Numbered from the stretch's first letter, positions 41,577 through 50,773 are shown. The stretch: DNA of 64,000 nucleotides from Methanoregulaceae archaeon (GCA_021371995.1 JAJFVA010000010.1:124001-188000); one strand, 5' to 3'. A program made the numbers and translations. The notes: generated by a model not told the origin, from the sequence alone.

Positions 41577-42593
41577 TCAGAGATATTTTTTGGAGGAGAT
41601 CAGTTCAGCGTTCAGTACTGAGGCACCGGCTGCACCCCGGATGGTGTTATGCCCCATGGCAATAAACCGGATGCCTTCACGGAGGCGTCCTACCGATACG
41701 GTCATACCGTTACCCCTGTTACGATCAAGTCGTGGCTGAGGCCGGTCAGGATCATCCATGAAATGCACCGACTCCTTCGGCTGTGTCGGCAGCCCTTTGA
41801 TAGGGGGCTTATAGCGAATGAATGCCTCTTTCACTTTTTCAACGGGTTCCTGGATGTCCACCCACATTGCCATCGTGTGCCCGTCAATCACCGGAACCCG
41901 GTGACAGCTGGCGCTTACACGGTATGCAGCGGGCCTGACCGTTTTTTGCTCGAATGTGCCCATAATCTTGAGCGTCTCGGTCTCCATCTTCTGTTCTTCC
42001 TGGCCGATATAGGGGATGACATTGTCATAGATTCCCATGGCAGGGACTCCCTCAAACCCGGCTCCCGAGATCGCCTGCATGGTTGCCACATGGATGGAAT
42101 GAAACCCAAACCCGCGAAGAGGTGCGAGCGCAAGGGTCATGACAATCGTTGAACAGTTGGGGTTTGTCACAATAAACCCGTCCCGCCCGTGATCCCGCTG
42201 CACATCGATGAGAGCGAGATGATCAGGATTGACTTCAGGGACAACCAGGGGTATATCAGGCTCCATCCGGTGCGAACTCGCGTTGCTGCAGACCGCAAGC
42301 CCGGCATTGGCACATGCAGTCTCTGTCTCTTTGGCCACTTCTGCCGGGAGGGCCGAGAAAACGAGGTCCACATCTTTCAGGCTGGAAACACTGGTCGGGC
42401 TTACCCTGATAGTTCCGATACTTTCCGGAAACGGGACATCAAGGCGCCATTTGACGACATCCCTATACAGTTTTCCTGCACTCCGCTCGGAAGCCGTCAG
42501 GGTTGTCAGTTTAAACCATGGATGCTCAGCCAGGAGCTGAACAAACCTCTGCCCGACTGCTCCTGTAGCACCAAGCACTCCGACATTGATCAT
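41577..42593 (-). CDS. asd: Aspartate-semialdehyde dehydrogenase
   Basis: This 338-aa protein has an N-terminal nucleotide-binding site, [15 protein letters not shown] (residues 4-18), the catalytic cysteine in NPNCST (about 149) and the HRVPV-DGH segment (about 231-239). It reduces aspartyl phosphate to the semialdehyde for lysine, threonine and methionine. The next genes upstream on this strand, ferredoxin, dapB and dapA, use the product for diaminopimelate, so a biosynthetic operon is probable. The length is typical. Confidence 0.93.
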   Translation of the reverse strand: MINVGVLGATGAVGQRFVQLLAEHPWFKLTTLTASERSAGKLYRDVVKWRLDVPFPESIGTIRVSPTSVSSLKDVDLVFSALPAEVAKETETACANAGLAVCSNASSHRMEPDIPLVVPEVNPDHLALIDVQRDHGRDGFIVTNPNCSTIVMTLALAPLRGFGFHSIHVATMQAISGAGFEGVPAMGIYDNVIPYIGQEEQKMETETLKIMGTFEQKTVRPAAYRVSASCHRVPVIDGHTMAMWVDIQEPVEKVKEAFIRYKPPIKGLPTQPKESVHFMDDPDRPQPRLDRNRGNGMTVSVGRLREGIRFIAMGHNTIRGAAGASVLNAELISSKKYL

Positions 42594-42637
42594 AAGTAAA
42601 AGCAGTTTGTCAGTCGGAGTAATTAAATCGTGTGTTT

Positions 42638-42811
42638 TTATTCCAGTGTGATGGCTTCTGACGGGCAGACGTCCACACAGGAACCGCAGTCAACACAGAG
42701 TTCCTTGTCCACTTTGGCCTTATCGCCGTTAATGGTAATTGCTGCCGCAGGGCATTCATCAACACATGTCTCGCAACCCGTACATTTATCCTTGTCAACA
42801 ACAGCTGTCAT
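42638..42811 (-). CDS. 2[4Fe-4S] ferredoxin, 57 aa
   Basis: The ATG at 42809-42811 opens a 57-codon frame ending TAA at 42638. The product has two CxxCxxCxxxCP clusters, CTGCETCVDECP (residues 10-21) and CVDCGSCVDVCP (about 39-50), the complete ligand set for two [4Fe-4S] centres. It is a small electron carrier of the cytosol, as used widely in methanogen metabolism. It lies between dapB and asd in the same direction. The partner enzyme is unknown. Confidence 0.9.
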   Translation of the reverse strand: MTAVVDKDKCTGCETCVDECPAAAITINGDKAKVDKELCVDCGSCVDVCPSEAITLE

Positions 42812-42874
42812 GGTATACCTTACCCGTTTTTTCCAGAAAAAAGAAATATGTTTCGTTCTGGTTAATGTCCGGGA

Positions 42875-43636
42875 TTACCTGAGATCCAGCACATCGTTCA
42901 TTCCATAGAGCCCGGGCTTCTTTCCGGCCACAAAACGTGCAGCTTTGAGTGCCCCGTGAGCAAAGACGGTCCGATCATAGGCACGGTGCGAGAGCTGGAT
43001 TGTCTCAAAATTACCCGAGAAGAGGACGGAATGATCACCCACGATATCTCCCCCGCGGATTACATGGACCCCGATCTCCTTGCCGCGTTCCATCATCCCT
43101 TCCCGCCCGTACTTTTTCTCCCGGGAACCTAACTCTTCATCAAGGATCTGAAGGATAGTCTTTGCGGTACCGCTCGGTGCGTCTTTCTTGTACCGGTGAT
43201 GTGCTTCAATAACCTCAATATCATAATCGGGGAGCATGCGGGCCGCTTCCCTGAGCAGGTTCCAGAAGATGTTCACTCCAATCGAAAAATTGCTGGACAT
43301 TACTGCAGGAATGGTCCCCTCGATTGCCTTTGCCATCTCCGCGCGTTGTTCCGTTGAAAACCCGGTAGTCCCTACGACCACTGCAGTCCTGCTCTTTGCG
43401 GCCGCCCTGACATGGGTGACGGATGCAGCGGGTGCGGTAAAATCGATCAGCACGTCAGGTTGTGCCGAAGCGAGTAGCGAATCGATCAGGGGTGCCTCGG
43501 TGACATCCACGCCAAAGAACGACCCGCCGCGAAGATCGATCCCCCCGACGAGTTCCATATCAGGAGCTTCGTTAACAAGCCTCCCGACTGTCGTGCCCAT
43601 TCTCCCGAGCGCACCGCAGACAACAACTTTAATCAT
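42875..43636 (-). CDS. dapB: 4-hydroxy-tetrahydrodipicolinate reductase
   Basis: This 253-aa protein has VVVCGALGRMGTTVGRLV (residues 4-21, the dinucleotide site), VVGTTGFS, SSNFSIGVN (about 112-120) and the catalytic EAHHRYKKDAPSGTAK (about 142-157). It is the second step of the diaminopimelate route to lysine. The start at 43636 was chosen because the upstream residues of the longer frame (to 43690) overlap dapA and have no family match; the resulting overlap with dapA is 8 nt, typical of coupling. Confidence 0.93.
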   Translation of the reverse strand: MIKVVVCGALGRMGTTVGRLVNEAPDMELVGGIDLRGGSFFGVDVTEAPLIDSLLASAQPDVLIDFTAPAASVTHVRAAAKSRTAVVVGTTGFSTEQRAEMAKAIEGTIPAVMSSNFSIGVNIFWNLLREAARMLPDYDIEVIEAHHRYKKDAPSGTAKTILQILDEELGSREKKYGREGMMERGKEIGVHVIRGGDIVGDHSVLFSGNFETIQLSHRAYDRTVFAHGALKAARFVAGKKPGLYGMNDVLDLR

Positions 43637-44504
43637 AGCAGACAAGGACCTCCCGCAGGCGTGCGGTCTTCTCGCTGTCGAGCTCGTCAAGAGGCAATCT
43701 TACCGGGCCCGCCGCCATCCCGCGGAGTTCTACTGCTTTTTTAACCGGGATCGGGTTCGTATCAATGAACATGGACCTGAAGAGCGGTGACAGTTCATAG
43801 TGGAGGTCAAGCGCAGTCTCAAAGTCCCCCTCGCAGAACGCCTCGAACATTGCGACCATCCGGCCAGGCTCGACATTGGCAGCGACCGAGATGACCCCGC
43901 TCCCCCCCAGTGCAAGGATCGGGAAGGTCAGGTTGTCGTCCCCGGAGATGACCTGGAAATCGTCATCAAGAGTCCCCTCGATGATCCGCGATATCTGGCC
44001 GATATCACCGGATGCCTCCTTGACCCCTACGATGTTTGGGTGTTTGGCAAGTTCGATCACCAGGTCAGGGGTGAGGTTCTGGCCGGTCCTGCCCGGTACA
44101 TTGTATACAATAACCGGGATATCAAGGTCGGCGAGGATAGTGTAGTGCTTGACGAGCCCGGAACGGTTGGGCTTGTTATAATACGGGCTGATTACGAGCA
44201 CCCCGTCAGCACCAAGGTCTTTTGCAGCCTTGGTGAACCGCACGGCTTCTGCAGTATTATTTGAACCGGTGCCTGCAATAACGGGCACCCGCCCGTTGAC
44301 CACCTCGATTGTCTTTTCGATGACGGTCTCATGTTCTTCAAAACTGAGCGTTGCTGATTCCCCGGTAGAGCCGCACGGGACAATCCCGTGCACTCCGTTC
44401 TCAACAAGAAATTCGATGTTTGACGCAAGACCCGGGAGGTCAAGATCCATCGAATGATTTCTTTGAAAAGGGGTAATGACTGCAGGAAGAACTCCCTCGA
44501 ACAT
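43629..44504 (-). CDS. dapA: 4-hydroxy-tetrahydrodipicolinate synthase
   Basis: This 291-aa TIM-barrel aldolase has CGSTGESATLSFEEHE (about residues 40-55), VIVYNVPGRTG (about 131-141, catalytic Tyr) and NIVGVKEASGDI (about 155-166), with the Schiff-base lysine in GVKEASGD. It condenses aspartate semialdehyde with pyruvate. The archaeal family also has sugar-acid aldolases, but direct coupling to dapB fixes the identity. S17e lies 13 nt upstream on the same strand. Confidence 0.93.
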   Translation of the reverse strand: MFEGVLPAVITPFQRNHSMDLDLPGLASNIEFLVENGVHGIVPCGSTGESATLSFEEHETVIEKTIEVVNGRVPVIAGTGSNNTAEAVRFTKAAKDLGADGVLVISPYYNKPNRSGLVKHYTILADLDIPVIVYNVPGRTGQNLTPDLVIELAKHPNIVGVKEASGDIGQISRIIEGTLDDDFQVISGDDNLTFPILALGGSGVISVAANVEPGRMVAMFEAFCEGDFETALDLHYELSPLFRSMFIDTNPIPVKKAVELRGMAAGPVRLPLDELDSEKTARLREVLVCYD

Positions 44505-44517
44505 ACAAGAGGGTAAT

Positions 44518-44706
44518 CTAGTATCTTCCTGTATTTATTTTTCTTGTGATGAACCCGGCAACCCGGTTCCGTACCCGCTTGCTCTCTACCGTTGTAACTT
44601 CGGTTACAATCTGCTTATTCTCATCAAAATCCCTGGAAAAACGCGGCCCGTAGCTGGAGAGGAGCTCCAGTCCGAGCGCTTTTATGTATGTCGGCTTGAT
44701 ACCCAT
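44518..44706 (-). CDS. rps17e: 30S ribosomal protein S17e
   Basis: This 62-aa protein reads MGIKPTYIKALGLELL, DFDENKQIVTEVTTVESKRVRNRVAGFITRK, the standard archaeal S17e. It is a component of the small ribosomal subunit shared with eukaryotes. It heads the dap genes and sits after the ThiN-domain gene. The length is normal for archaeal S17e, which is shorter than the eukaryotic protein. Confidence 0.93.
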   Translation of the reverse strand: MGIKPTYIKALGLELLSSYGPRFSRDFDENKQIVTEVTTVESKRVRNRVAGFITRKINTGRY

Positions 44707-44769
44707 GCTTTTTTCACCGGTGTGTTCTTAAATAATGCACCATAATGGCATAAAAATATATGGCATTAT

Positions 44770-45348
44770 TCACCTGTTTTCCTGTTCATGCCCCTGTTTT
44801 ATGCAGCCACTGCGAAACCTGTTGCTGATCCTGCCAATAATCCCTGCCACTTCCGCGGGATCCTGACCAAGAACCCGTACCATTGGCTCTTTTCCAACGG
44901 CTCCACGATCAAAGATAACGTCCGGTACACCGGAGCGGCAGCAGAATGCGACCCCCCAGTCCATGGTGCGCGTGCCGGGCGGCTCATTCCCGCGGTCAAA
45001 TGAACAGGTCATCAGAAGCAGATCCTCGATGATTTCGATAATCTCGGGGGTGAACCTGATATTTGCCGCGCAGCGGATATCCGGATCGAACTTCATCACC
45101 GTGAGCACGATTCGCGCCACATGGTCGCTTGCACCGAAATCCACCGGACCGACCGGGTGGGGCTGCCCTGACAGGCGCACAATCCGTCCCTGTACCGCAG
45201 CAACGTCATCCTTATCACGTGCACCAGGGAGGGCGTAGGCGATGTTACTCCCCACTTCAGGGATGAGGGCAGCATCCATGGAATGGGTCAGCTCTTCAAC
45301 GGCATCCACAAGCGCCGTAAGTAGTAGCTTTCGCATATCCCCGGTCAT
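44770..45348 (-). CDS. ThiN-domain protein (thiamine-phosphate synthase type)
   Basis: This 192-aa protein has EVGSNIAYALPGARDKDDVAAVQGRI (about residues 31-56), a central RCAANIRFTPEII (about 94-106), and PPGTRTMDWGV with the glycine-rich nucleotide-binding end. These match ThiN, the archaeal domain that couples the pyrimidine and thiazole phosphates, usually fused to ThiD. Here it is alone, without ThiD. A stand-alone ThiN may act as enzyme or as a thiamine-responsive regulator; I cannot distinguish these. It lies before S17e and the dap genes. Confidence 0.75.
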   Translation of the reverse strand: MTGDMRKLLLTALVDAVEELTHSMDAALIPEVGSNIAYALPGARDKDDVAAVQGRIVRLSGQPHPVGPVDFGASDHVARIVLTVMKFDPDIRCAANIRFTPEIIEIIEDLLLMTCSFDRGNEPPGTRTMDWGVAFCCRSGVPDVIFDRGAVGKEPMVRVLGQDPAEVAGIIGRISNRFRSGCIKQGHEQENR

Positions 45349-45477
45349 CTTTTATCACTTTGAGCAGGACAGGCATATATCCCTTACCGCGATAGTGCAT
45401 TTGCGAGGTAACAGGTCAGGGAACAAACCGCTGCCGACCCGGATAAAGCCATAAGGAATGATGACATACCGGATTAT

Positions 45478-45675
45478 ATGGAAACCGGAACGAAAGCCAT
45501 GGACCCCCGGCTCATGGACATCATCATCGCGGTCACCGCATTTGCGGTCTTTCTCCTTCTCGTAGAGTTATTACCGATGTTCCTCAATGCCGGTATCGCA
45601 TATCTCGGTGCAATTATTGTATTTATCATCATCATGGCTGTTGCAGGGATTATGATCAATCGGAAGGCGAAGTAG
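45478..45675 (+). CDS. Small two-helix membrane protein, 65 aa
   Basis: This 65-aa protein has two strong hydrophobic stretches (IIIAVTAFAVFLLLVELLPMFL and AYLGAIIVFIIIMAVAGIMI) and a basic end, NRKAK. It is a probable integral membrane peptide. The only upstream signal is a TATA-like ATTATATG that overlaps the start, so the start is uncertain; a second ATG lies at residue 8. Its last 20 nt overlap the convergent priL. Function unknown. Confidence 0.6.
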   Translation: METGTKAMDPRLMDIIIAVTAFAVFLLLVELLPMFLNAGIAYLGAIIVFIIIMAVAGIMINRKAK

Positions 45676-46687
45676 GCTCTTTTTTCCCTTCCCTGCGTTT
45701 TTTTGCCCGGTAATAATTGAGGGGGTGGTTCACCTTCTCGCAGATGCTGTCACTATGGACGCAGAGTCCGTACGTCCTCATCGCAGCGCACGAGGGAGCA
45801 GTATATTCAGTGCCACTCCTGCCCGAGATATGTTCTACCTGGTACTGGGTTTTTGAGAGATCGAAATCCGGGGCTCTGCAGTACAGCTCGATAATCTGGG
45901 CTGCACCCATCCCGATATTATGGAGAAACGCAGTGAGAGCAAAACGTCCTGAATGGGGGATGTTCGTGCCGCCCGTGAGTGCTTTTGCGAGCGCCTGGAT
46001 ACAGGGGGGAAAACATTCCTCCTCTACCGTCCCGAACTGCTCCAGGATTGTCTTCTGATAGGCTGCCCTGATCTCTTCCACCTGGGGTTTGAGAATGCTG
46101 CACACCTTTTCAGGGACTCGCAGCGGGAGCTGGCGGAAGAGGATAACACGGATCTGCTCCCGCAACAGTTCATTCATCTCAGCCGGACTGACACTGACAC
46201 GCCCCTCGCCCACATCCCGGTTCACAAGCCTCCACCGTTCTTCGTGGAGTCCTGCCACAATCTCGACATACTGGACAACGGAAAGGCTTGGTTCCCCAAT
46301 GTCCAGACCGACACTGGAGGCGACGTATACTTTTTTTTTGTCCTCTTCATCAAGAAGAAACGAGAAGGCGCGCTGGGCCTCATACCGCACAAGCCGTTCC
46401 ATCAGGGCACGATCCGCTGCGCACGAGATGATGATCCGGGCGAGAACATACCCCGAGATCGAAAGCTTCACATCGATACTGTCCGAAGGAATCCGATCTT
46501 CATCGCGATCACGTTCCACCATACGGAGTGAGATACGGATCCGTTCCATGGCATGGCGGACAGCGATCCTTCCGGAGGCTGAGCTGAGAAACCGGTCGAG
46601 GGTATCGGCAGAGGCCCCTATGAACTGCTGGGATTCTTTTAAAAAAGGGTACTTGGCTAAATCTTTCAGTTCAAGGGAGACCCTCAT
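45656..46687 (-). CDS. priL: DNA primase large subunit
   Basis: This 343-aa protein has an N-terminal helical part (LKDLAKYPFLKESQQFI) and a C-terminal domain with the [4Fe-4S] cysteines in EECFPPCIQAL (about residue 230), ELYCRAPDF (about 271), CAAMRTYGLCVH (about 304-315) and a final Cys (ICEKVNHPL). GGTNIPHSGRFALTAFLHN is the conserved nucleic-acid contact segment. PriL supports primer synthesis by PriS at replication forks. It directly follows pcn on the minus strand with no gap, a sensible replication pair. Confidence 0.9.
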   Translation of the reverse strand: MRVSLELKDLAKYPFLKESQQFIGASADTLDRFLSSASGRIAVRHAMERIRISLRMVERDRDEDRIPSDSIDVKLSISGYVLARIIISCAADRALMERLVRYEAQRAFSFLLDEEDKKKVYVASSVGLDIGEPSLSVVQYVEIVAGLHEERWRLVNRDVGEGRVSVSPAEMNELLREQIRVILFRQLPLRVPEKVCSILKPQVEEIRAAYQKTILEQFGTVEEECFPPCIQALAKALTGGTNIPHSGRFALTAFLHNIGMGAAQIIELYCRAPDFDLSKTQYQVEHISGRSGTEYTAPSCAAMRTYGLCVHSDSICEKVNHPLNYYRAKKRREGKKEPTSPSD

Positions 46688-47431
46688 TCAGTCGGCCTCT
46701 ATCCGGGGTGCGAGGAGATACTCCACGTGACCGTTTCCATTCGCAATATAGAATGAGAACTTGGCGGGATGATCGATGCCGATTGCAACTTCAACTTCCG
46801 CCGCCCTGCTCATCACTTTTCCCATGTCCTTCAGGTAGTCGAGCGAGAAGAGGGAGCGGGCCTCAGTGCCGTTGATAAAGTTGACTTCACTCTTGCCGAA
46901 TGCACGCCGGATATGATCGGTATCGCCGTCGGCTGTCATGAAAAAGGTCTGGGTGGCAGGATCGATCCCGAGCGCTATCTTATCGGAGACAACGGAGGCT
47001 GCTTTTATCGTATTGTTCAGCTCGTTTCCCGAGAGTACGACACGGCCGGGCAGATCGATGTTTGGCGGGTTTGGGTCTTTCCTGATGGTGTTTGGATCAA
47101 GGAGGGTAAGGGAATACCGGTATCCTTCAAAACTGATCTCCAGTTTATGGCTGTCCTCAGGAAGTTCAAGGGTGATGATATCGTTCTTTCCCATCATGCC
47201 AAAGACATTTTTCATTTTTGCAATGTCAAGACCGAGCTCATTTTTTGTAGAAGTATATCCTTCAAAAGCCTCCTTTTTAAGGGTAAGGGAGACCATTGCC
47301 ACATTTGCCGTGTCAACTGCACGGGTGGAGAACCCATTTTCATCAGCATGGAGCCGGCATTCGGTGACGAGCGCTGATATCGCGTCTATTGACTCTTTCA
47401 GAATATCTGCATCAATCGTTGCTTTTAACAT
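46688..47431 (-). CDS. pcn: DNA polymerase sliding clamp (PCNA)
   Basis: This 247-aa protein begins MLKATIDADILKESIDAISALV. It has the clamp pattern HADENGFSTRAVDTANVAMVSL (about residues 28-49), DIAKMKNVFGMMGKNDIITLELPED and a C-terminal YLLAPRIEAD. It forms the trimeric ring that tethers DNA polymerase and other repair enzymes. The ATG at 47431 is preferred to 47461, since the extension overlaps TATA boxes. TATAATAG at about 47452-47459 gives a start near 47430 and a leaderless mRNA. Confidence 0.93.
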   Translation of the reverse strand: MLKATIDADILKESIDAISALVTECRLHADENGFSTRAVDTANVAMVSLTLKKEAFEGYTSTKNELGLDIAKMKNVFGMMGKNDIITLELPEDSHKLEISFEGYRYSLTLLDPNTIRKDPNPPNIDLPGRVVLSGNELNNTIKAASVVSDKIALGIDPATQTFFMTADGDTDHIRRAFGKSEVNFINGTEARSLFSLDYLKDMGKVMSRAAEVEVAIGIDHPAKFSFYIANGNGHVEYLLAPRIEAD

Positions 47432-47534
47432 CATACACCCCTTATATAGTCTATTATACACTATGCCACTATATTTTTAATAATATCTACTTTTGTTACC
47501 GGAGCCGGCACACTGAATACAGGAGAATTGAGAG

Positions 47535-48140
47535 ATGGGTTCGCAGTGGGGTAAAGACAGCGCGTACCTTCGGGCGATGCGGGAAGGATACCGCTCACGG
47601 GCTGCTTACAAACTTATCGAGATCCAGAACCGGTATCATGTCATCAGGGAAACGGACAACGTCGTCGATCTTGGCGCCGCACCCGGAAGCTGGCTCCAGG
47701 TTATCCGGGGAATATCAAAGGGAAAAGTACTCGGGATCGATCTCTCCCAGATCGCTCCCATTGAGGGAGTCCTTACCATGGCGGGAGACATCTCCGACAG
47801 GCAGATCCGCTCGGAAGTCAGGGCACTGCTCGGTATCGTGAACGTGGTGACCTCTGATGCCGCACCAAAACTCTCGGGGCACAAGAGCTATGACCAGGCA
47901 CGATCCATAGCGCTTGGTGAAGAAGCGCTCTCCTTTGCCACCGATCTTCTCAAACCCGGCGGAAATTTTGTTGTAAAAGCATTCCAGGGAGAGGATTTTA
48001 ACCAGCTCATCCAAAAGATCCGTGACCATTTCCTTTCAGTAAGGACCTTCCGGAGTACAGCAAGCAGGAAAGGGAGCGCGGAGATCTACATCATCGCAAG
48101 GAACTTCGTGAACATACATGAAACTGAAGGACCCGTATAA
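47535..48140 (+). CDS. rlmE: 23S rRNA 2'-O-methyltransferase RlmE (FtsJ family)
   Basis: This 201-aa protein has the SAM motif VVDLGAAPGSWLQV (about residues 43-56), the SDAAPKLSG catalytic region (about 109-117) and the K-D-K-E tetrad, with the Lys in SRAAYKLIEI (about 26) and VVKAFQGEDF. It methylates the ribose of a uridine in 23S rRNA in the ribosome's catalytic centre, or possibly tRNA. GGAG at about 47521 precedes the ATG. It is divergent from pcn, with a TATA-rich spacer, and its end overlaps moaA by 23 nt. Confidence 0.9.
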   Translation: MGSQWGKDSAYLRAMREGYRSRAAYKLIEIQNRYHVIRETDNVVDLGAAPGSWLQVIRGISKGKVLGIDLSQIAPIEGVLTMAGDISDRQIRSEVRALLGIVNVVTSDAAPKLSGHKSYDQARSIALGEEALSFATDLLKPGGNFVVKAFQGEDFNQLIQKIRDHFLSVRTFRSTASRKGSAEIYIIARNFVNIHETEGPV

Positions 48141-48996
48141 CCGCCCGGCAAGCAACCTCAGGGTGAGTCTCACACCCGCATGCAATCTCCGCTGTATATA
48201 CTGCCATGCCGAAGGGGAGGTCTCACCAGAATCCAGCCTGACCGCTCCCGAGATTGCCAGGATAATGCAGGTGGCGCATGAGTTTGAGTTCAGGAGCGTC
48301 AAGTTCACGGGGGGAGAGCCCCTGCTCCGCAAGGATGTACTTGACATTGTCCGGTCGGTCCCGGATGGTATGGAGAGTTCTATGACCACAAACGGAACTC
48401 TCCTCGCTGATCTTGCTCCTGCACTGTGCGATGCAGGATTATCACGGGTCAACATCAGTCTTGACAGCCTTGATCACGAGACCTACAAGGCAATTACCGG
48501 GAAGGACTGCCTTGATGAGGTGGTGGCAGGGATCGATGCTTCCCTTGCTGCAGGACTGACCCCGGTCAAGCTGAACATGGTGGTCCTAAAGGGGATCAAC
48601 GATCATGAAATCGACGAGTTCATCAGGTTTGTAAAGGGAAACAGGGACCTGATTCTCCAGCTGATCGAACTGATGGAAACAAAAGGATGCAGTTACCACA
48701 GCGAGCTGAACGGGCTTGAGGAGAGGCTTTCCGAGCGGTCAACCCAGGTGCTCACGCGCCGTATGCATCACCGGAAAAAATACTGCCTTGAAGGTTCGGA
48801 GGTCGAGGTGGTCCGGCCGCTCCACAACACCGAGTTCTGTGCGTTCTGCAACCGCCTGCGGCTCACTTCCGACGGGAAACTGAAACCCTGCCTGCTCCGG
48901 ACTGATAATCACGTGGACGTCCGCGGTAAGACCGGCGAGGAGCTGCGCGAGCTTTTCATCGAGGCAGTGCGACGCCGGGCTCCGTATTACCGGTAG
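48118..48996 (+). CDS. moaA: GTP 3',8-cyclase (molybdenum cofactor)
   Basis: This 292-aa radical SAM protein has the first cluster motif CNLRCIYC (about residues 22-29), GGEPLLR (about 65-71) and a second cluster in CAFCNRLRLTSDGKLKPCL (about 241-259), the two-cluster layout of MoaA. It converts GTP to the precursor of molybdopterin in the cytosol, for formylmethanofuran dehydrogenase or formate dehydrogenase. It ends RRAPYYR and lacks the C-terminal Gly-Gly of many bacterial MoaA, as archaeal members may. It overlaps rlmE. Confidence 0.88.
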   Translation: MKLKDPYNRPASNLRVSLTPACNLRCIYCHAEGEVSPESSLTAPEIARIMQVAHEFEFRSVKFTGGEPLLRKDVLDIVRSVPDGMESSMTTNGTLLADLAPALCDAGLSRVNISLDSLDHETYKAITGKDCLDEVVAGIDASLAAGLTPVKLNMVVLKGINDHEIDEFIRFVKGNRDLILQLIELMETKGCSYHSELNGLEERLSERSTQVLTRRMHHRKKYCLEGSEVEVVRPLHNTEFCAFCNRLRLTSDGKLKPCLLRTDNHVDVRGKTGEELRELFIEAVRRRAPYYR

Positions 48997-49067
48997 TCCG
49001 ATCTCTCCCGTGGGAATGGATTGTCCGGTTGCGAATTTATATACCGCTCCGCGGCGAAGTAGTACCC

Positions 49068-49571
49068 ATGGCTTCCGACCCGGATTATATCCATATTCTG
49101 GAACATTTGTATGAAAAATCCCTGATCCTTCAGGATGAGAGCATGTGGCATCCGGTGCTTGCGTTCTACTTCATGGATGCTCTTGCCCACATCGATTATA
49201 CTGTCGGACTCATGGCATATCACTACAAATCACCCCGGGTGATGATGACCGGCGAATATCTCAGGTGCAGGGTCGATCTGGAGAAGAAAGGCGATCGTCC
49301 AAAGTTCCCGGCATTCATCAACTGGCTCAAGGAGAACCATTCAGGGAGGTTCGATGACCTTCCCCATCTCTGGAAAAGGATCTATGATTCAAAGGATCCC
49401 GCATCCTACCGGAGCTTCAGGATTGTCTTTGATCCGGACAGCCAGGAGCCGTTACGGCCGCATGTATTTTTCAATATGATCGAGGAGTTCTTCAAACCGG
49501 AGTTTTTGAAGAGCCTGTATGGGGATGCTTCGCTTGGGAACCTTTTTTCTGAGTTCCAGGGCTGCAGCTGA
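49068..49571 (+). CDS. Hypothetical protein, 167 aa
   Basis: This soluble, mostly helical, aromatic-rich protein (WHPVLAFYFMDALAHIDYTVGLMAYHYKSPRVMM) has a Glu/Asp/His content that could bind metal, but there is no recognised motif and I know no family. The start at 49068 (rather than 49029) is supported by TTTATATA at 49036-49043, centred about 28 nt upstream, which predicts a leaderless mRNA. It precedes the M20 peptidase gene by 26 nt in the same direction, so the two may be cotranscribed. Confidence 0.65.
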   Translation: MASDPDYIHILEHLYEKSLILQDESMWHPVLAFYFMDALAHIDYTVGLMAYHYKSPRVMMTGEYLRCRVDLEKKGDRPKFPAFINWLKENHSGRFDDLPHLWKRIYDSKDPASYRSFRIVFDPDSQEPLRPHVFFNMIEEFFKPEFLKSLYGDASLGNLFSEFQGCS

Positions 49572-49597
49572 AGCGACAAAGAAAGGAGAGCCATGGA

Positions 49598-50773
49598 ATG
49601 ACTCCTGCCCGTATCTGTGCCGATCTTGTCCGTATCCGGAGTGAAAACCCTCCGGGAGATACAACGGACGTGATCGAGTATATCCGGGATTTCACCGATT
49701 CCTGTGGAATCAGGACAAAGGTGATACGGAGCAGGGGGGGGAGGCACAACCTTGTATCCGCAAACGCCAGGGGCAGGATCCTGTTCTGCGGCCATGTCGA
49801 TGTAGTCCCTGCACTCCCTCGTTCGTGGCGGCATGACCCGTTTTCAGGAACAATCGAGGACGGAAAGGTCTGGGGGAGAGGAAGCACCGATATGAAAGGG
49901 GGCTGTGCCTCGATGCTCTCGGCATGCAAAGAGTGTATCGAATCCGGTCGGGAGCTCCCTGCTGATATCGCGTTTGTCTGTGACGAAGAAACGAGCGGCA
50001 CCTTCGGGATCAGGACGCTGCTTGCAAAGCACCTTCTTGTTCCCTGTGACACCATCATTGCAGAACCGACGCCGGAACTTTCTCCCAATGTCGGGCAGAA
50101 AGGACTGATGCGGCTCTGCTGCATCTTTCATGGAACACCCGGGCACGGATCACTCTATCCGGCGAGGGGGGTGAGCGCCGTAATGGAAGCCTTCTCCCTC
50201 CTTGAGTTCATGAAGGTGCTGCATACCCGCGAGTATGATCCCGGGGATCCGGCACTCGCCCGGATCATCAGCGATTCATCAGAGATTCTCGGGGAACTCT
50301 TTGCCATGGACGATACGAAGGATGTCCTCACCCACGTGATGTTCAACCCGGGAACAATCGAGGGAGGCGAGAAGGCAAACATTGTCGCAGAACAGTGCAG
50401 CCTCGAGCTCGACCTCCGGATCCCATGGGGATGCAGTCTCCCGGACCTCATCGATGAGATACGGGGTCAGGCTAAGAAGGCCGATATATCAGTCACGAAC
50501 ATGTCGGAGCCTAGCATCACTTCGCCCGGTTCGCTGCTGGTTACCCGTCTCCTTGAGGAGATTGTGAGCGTGCATCAGCGGGCCGCCCGGCCCATCGTCC
50601 AGTGGGCGGCAAGCGATGCCCGGTACCTGCGCCGCGAGGGATTTCCCGTCGTGGAGTACGGTCCGGGAGAGATCCAGACCCTCCATGCGGTCGACGAGCA
50701 TGTCACTATCAGGTCCCTGGAGAATGCTGCAAGGGTGTATGCGGGGATGCTCGGTCGTTATGCAGGAGAGTGA
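49598..50773 (+). CDS. M20 metallopeptidase (DapE/ArgE-like)
   Basis: This 391-aa protein has the metal motifs of the M20 family: GHVDVVP (about residues 65-71, zinc His/Asp), WGRGSTDMKGG (about 90-100), CDEETSG (about 128-134, catalytic Glu) and GPGEIQTLHAVDEHV near the end. DapE removes the succinyl group from N-succinyl-LL-diaminopimelate and ArgE deacetylates ornithine. The motifs do not choose between these or carboxypeptidase. Most methanogens make diaminopimelate through DapL without succinylation, so a DapE role is doubtful even though dapA and dapB are near. Confidence 0.8.
   Translation: MTPARICADLVRIRSENPPGDTTDVIEYIRDFTDSCGIRTKVIRSRGGRHNLVSANARGRILFCGHVDVVPALPRSWRHDPFSGTIEDGKVWGRGSTDMKGGCASMLSACKECIESGRELPADIAFVCDEETSGTFGIRTLLAKHLLVPCDTIIAEPTPELSPNVGQKGLMRLCCIFHGTPGHGSLYPARGVSAVMEAFSLLEFMKVLHTREYDPGDPALARIISDSSEILGELFAMDDTKDVLTHVMFNPGTIEGGEKANIVAEQCSLELDLRIPWGCSLPDLIDEIRGQAKKADISVTNMSEPSITSPGSLLVTRLLEEIVSVHQRAARPIVQWAASDARYLRREGFPVVEYGPGEIQTLHAVDEHVTIRSLENAARVYAGMLGRYAGE

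Noticed and set aside
49598-50773. Naming the M20 peptidase dapE because dapA and dapB are near
   Set aside because: It is 5 kb away on the other strand, motifs do not separate DapE from ArgE or carboxypeptidases, and methanogens usually use DapL.
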